Below are positions 6,302-8,151 of a DNA stretch of 8,151 bases, piece after piece (position 1 is the first letter of the stretch; the number at the start of each line of letters is the position of its first letter). Source of the stretch: Cyanobacteria bacterium UBA7694 (GTDB lineage: Bacteria > Cyanobacteriota > Sericytochromatia > UBA7694); NCBI GenBank assembly GCA_002482705.1, contig DLGM01000254.1, positions 17,837 to 25,987 on the forward strand, given 5' to 3'. The notes under the pieces were generated by a model. That model was not told the origin of the DNA. It saw only the letters and a list, made by a program, of their open reading frames with translations, and searched no databases. Position numbers and translations under genes: made by a program.

Positions 6302-7706
6302 AACCCTGCTCGCCAGTCTGGCGCTCGCGCTGGTGTGCAGTACGCCCGGCTGGAGTGCCAGCGAAATGACCGAATTCCGTCGCTTGGCGGGCAGTGCCCC
6401 TTACCGCTCTACTTCCGAAAATCGCCTGATTCAGGCCATGGGCCGTTGGCAGCCGGGCCAGTCCAATACGGCTGCACTGGCTGAACAAGCCCGTTTATTA
6501 TTCAACTTTCAGCCCCGTCATGCCCCGGTACGCCAAGCCCTGATCAAGTTGCTTAAATCGATGAGCTTGCCCGCTTCCCTGCAATCCCAAGAACTGCACT
6601 ATGCGATGCTGCAAAACCTCGAACCCCAAAACCCCGCTTGGCAAAAAAAGTTGGCTGATCTGCTGTACCGCAAACATGGCAAACACAGCGTTGACCATAT
6701 CAAGCAGGCTTATAGTGTGCTCAACAAGGCCTTTGATGCCTGGGATGCGGGCAAAACTGAGGACGCGCTGCGCCTCTTTAAGCAGGCGTATTTAAACCAG
6801 TCGCCCGAATTCAGCGCCATTTATGCCTACCATCTGCGAGATGCGGGCCGAATCAGCGAAGCCAAAGCGGTTTTAAAGGCCACTCCCGGTGCCGGTTATT
6901 TGCAGTGGATTCCCGATACATTGCGGGCCCTAGAAGCTGATGAAATGCGTCTGTCGCAGCCCGGTTTACCTGTGCCTGAACAAATTTCGGCCTTAATTGG
7001 CACGGGTCAGCTCAAAGCTGCTGCTGACATGTTGCCCCAATTGACGGATGCAACGCTGAAACCTTGGTACCAAGCCAAAATTGCCGAGCGCCAAGGCCGT
7101 TACCATGACGCTTCTGAGCGCTATTTGGAGTGGTATCGGCTGCGTTGGCAAAAACAGTTTCCCGAGTTTGTACCTGTGGTGTACAAAGCCCAGCTCGAAG
7201 ATCTCAACTCACTGGATCTGATTGCTTTAAAATTCCGCACTTCGACGCAATTGATTCAGCAGATCAATGAGCGTCCCCAAGACTGGATTGATACCTACCG
7301 CATGGTGGTGGTTCCGGTCGCTGCCCACGATTTCCGCTGGCCTGCGAGTGGGTATGTCTCTTCCCACTACGGTTATCGCCTGCACCCAATCCGGGGCACC
7401 TGGCGCTTGCACGAAGGCATTGATATCGAAACCCGCCCCAACGTCAACGCTGTGGCGGCCCAGGGCGGGAAAGTCAGCGAGCGTCGGTTTGACCAAGCCT
7501 GTGGCAATATGGTGCGCCTGACCCATACTCCTGATCTCAATACCCTCTATTGCCACGGTAAACGCCAATTGCTCACGGCAGGCACGACCGTCAATGCGGG
7601 TCAACCGGTGATTGTCACCGGCAATACAGGGGCCAGTGCTAGCAACCACCTGCACTTTGCCGTTAAGTATCGCGGCCAGTACACTGATCCGATGGATTGG
7701 TTATAA
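6282..7706 (+). CDS. Secreted M23-family metallopeptidase with TPR-like and LysM-like regions
   Basis: 474 residues. The N-terminus MTKWLSKTLLASLALALVC is a signal peptide, with probable cleavage near residues 25-28. C20 is preceded by Val, so a lipobox is unlikely. The middle is helical with TPR-like pairs (about 140-205 and 262-295). Residues about 305-345 (LDLIALKFRTSTQLIQQIN, then VVVPV) resemble a degenerate LysM peptidoglycan-binding unit lacking the usual Gly-Asp. The C-terminal zinc peptidase of the lysostaphin/LytM type is complete: HEGID (H377, D381), YCH (H425) and HLH (H456, H458), preceded by the typical SSHYGYRLHPI. It should therefore be an active endopeptidase cutting peptidoglycan cross-links in the periplasm rather than an EnvC/NlpD-like pseudo-enzyme. 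It overlaps the signalling gene by 20 bases, and its TAA is followed directly by the uppP GTG. Family call is firm; the cleaved bond and any activator role are unknown. Confidence 0.92.
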   Translation: MTKWLSKTLLASLALALVCSTPGWSASEMTEFRRLAGSAPYRSTSENRLIQAMGRWQPGQSNTAALAEQARLLFNFQPRHAPVRQALIKLLKSMSLPASLQSQELHYAMLQNLEPQNPAWQKKLADLLYRKHGKHSVDHIKQAYSVLNKAFDAWDAGKTEDALRLFKQAYLNQSPEFSAIYAYHLRDAGRISEAKAVLKATPGAGYLQWIPDTLRALEADEMRLSQPGLPVPEQISALIGTGQLKAAADMLPQLTDATLKPWYQAKIAERQGRYHDASERYLEWYRLRWQKQFPEFVPVVYKAQLEDLNSLDLIALKFRTSTQLIQQINERPQDWIDTYRMVVVPVAAHDFRWPASGYVSSHYGYRLHPIRGTWRLHEGIDIETRPNVNAVAAQGGKVSERRFDQACGNMVRLTHTPDLNTLYCHGKRQLLTAGTTVNAGQPVIVTGNTGASASNHLHFAVKYRGQYTDPMDWL

Positions 7707-8151
7707 GTGGAGCTCTCCCCACGCGAGGCCCTGGTGCTGGGAGCAGTCCAGGGCCTCACCGAATTTTTACCCGTTAGCAGCACGGCGCATTTGGTGTTGA
7801 TACCCCGCTTCTTGGGCTGGCAGACACCCGGCTTGGTCTTTGATACCTCTTTGCATTTGGGGACGCTGTTGGCTATGGGGGCCTATTTTCGCACCGATTG
7901 GCAGTTCATGGCACAAGGCGTGGGCCAATGGCTCCGCACGGGCACTCTGAATCCGGGGGCACAGCAGGCCCTGACGTTGGTGGCCGCCAATGTGCCTGCG
8001 GGGCTGGCCGGTTTTTTGGGGGAGCGCTGGATTGAGCGTTTGCGCACGCCGCCTGCGATTGCACTCGGGATGGTGGCAGGCGCATTGGCGCTGGGGATGG
8101 CGGATCGCTCCCAGGAACGTGGACGCAGTCCGGCAACCTTTAGCGACTTTT
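7707..8151 (+). CDS. uppP: Undecaprenyl-diphosphatase UppP/BacA, N-terminal part (3' end outside window)
   Basis: 148 residues of an open frame running off the right edge (full proteins are about 260-280). UppP is an inner-membrane phosphatase that converts undecaprenyl-PP to undecaprenyl-P, recycling the carrier lipid for peptidoglycan and O-antigen; overproduction gives bacitracin resistance in E. coli. The hallmark is QGLTEFLPVSSTAHL, giving the (E/Q)xxxE motif Q15-E19 and H28. It is followed by FDTSLHLGTLLAMGAYF, the second family signature, and by ANVPAGLAGFLGERWIERL and a Gly/Ala-rich helix ending in MADR. The third catalytic region with the conserved Arg lies beyond the window. The start GTG 7707 directly follows the M23 stop TAA (7704-7706) and gives the normal distance to the first motif. 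There is no clear Shine-Dalgarno, so re-initiation by ribosomes finishing the peptidase gene is likely. Confidence 0.95.
   Translation, partial: MELSPREALVLGAVQGLTEFLPVSSTAHLVLIPRFLGWQTPGLVFDTSLHLGTLLAMGAYFRTDWQFMAQGVGQWLRTGTLNPGAQQALTLVAANVPAGLAGFLGERWIERLRTPPAIALGMVAGALALGMADRSQERGRSPATFSDF

Noticed and set aside
6339..6344. Possible lipobox cysteine (LALVC) in the M23 protein signal peptide
   Set aside because: The residue before Cys is Val rather than Gly/Ala/Ser, so a standard Lgt substrate is unlikely despite lgt being nearby.
7227..7655. 142-codon - strand open frame opposite the M23 domain
   Set aside because: It lies entirely antisense to the conserved zinc-peptidase motifs, has no ribosome site and resembles no family.
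7906..8136. 76-codon - strand open frame at the right end
   Set aside because: The + strand here encodes UppP with unmistakable signatures; the antisense frame is Pro/Ala-rich shadow sequence.
1..8151. Mobile element, defence system, CRISPR array or tRNA gene
   Set aside because: No transposase, integrase, terminal repeats, spaced direct repeats or tRNA-like clover-leaf was seen; nearly every base is explained by seven envelope or signalling genes.

Overview
The window reads as an ordinary chromosomal segment of a diderm (outer-membrane) bacterium devoted to cell-envelope building. It encodes a lipid A-type acyltransferase, an O-antigen ligase/polymerase, the lipoprotein-modifying enzyme Lgt, a periplasmic M23 peptidoglycan hydrolase and the undecaprenyl-pyrophosphate phosphatase UppP, together with one very large cyclic-di-GMP signalling protein. 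Genes are packed tightly, with overlapping or abutting ends. I see no tRNA, rRNA, CRISPR array, insertion sequence or phage gene, and base composition gives no clear sign of transfer. The lineage cannot be fixed from the sequence; a single GCGATCGC octamer (the cyanobacterial HIP1 motif) is too little to assign it.

Layout. (1) Positions 2-1428, + strand: the 3' part of an LpxL/HtrB-family acyltransferase, then an O-antigen ligase-family membrane protein starting in a TAATG overlap. (2) Positions 1412-2827, - strand: lgt followed 18 bases later by an NADPH-dependent FMN reductase. The reductase end overlaps the end of the ligase gene by 17 bases in convergent orientation. (3) Positions 2828-2893: a 66-base divergent intergenic region with a good sigma-70-like promoter facing right, a weaker one facing left and an imperfect inverted repeat across both. 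(4) Positions 2894-8151, + strand: a probable operon of a 1135-residue TM-GAF-GGDEF-helical-GAF-HD-GYP protein, a 474-residue TPR/LysM-like/M23 peptidase overlapping it by 20 bases, and uppP starting on the base after the peptidase stop codon. uppP is cut by the window end.

How they fit together. The acyltransferase finishes a lipid A-like anchor. The ligase family joins or polymerises Und-PP-carried glycans, and UppP recycles the Und-PP released by such reactions and by peptidoglycan synthesis. Lgt anchors lipoproteins, and the M23 enzyme trims peptidoglycan. The most unusual item is the signalling protein. It carries an apparently intact, I-site-containing diguanylate cyclase and a partly degenerate HD-GYP phosphodiesterase domain on one chain, and is coupled in translation to a wall hydrolase and to the lipid-carrier recycling enzyme. 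This suggests, as inference only, c-di-GMP control linked to envelope remodelling.
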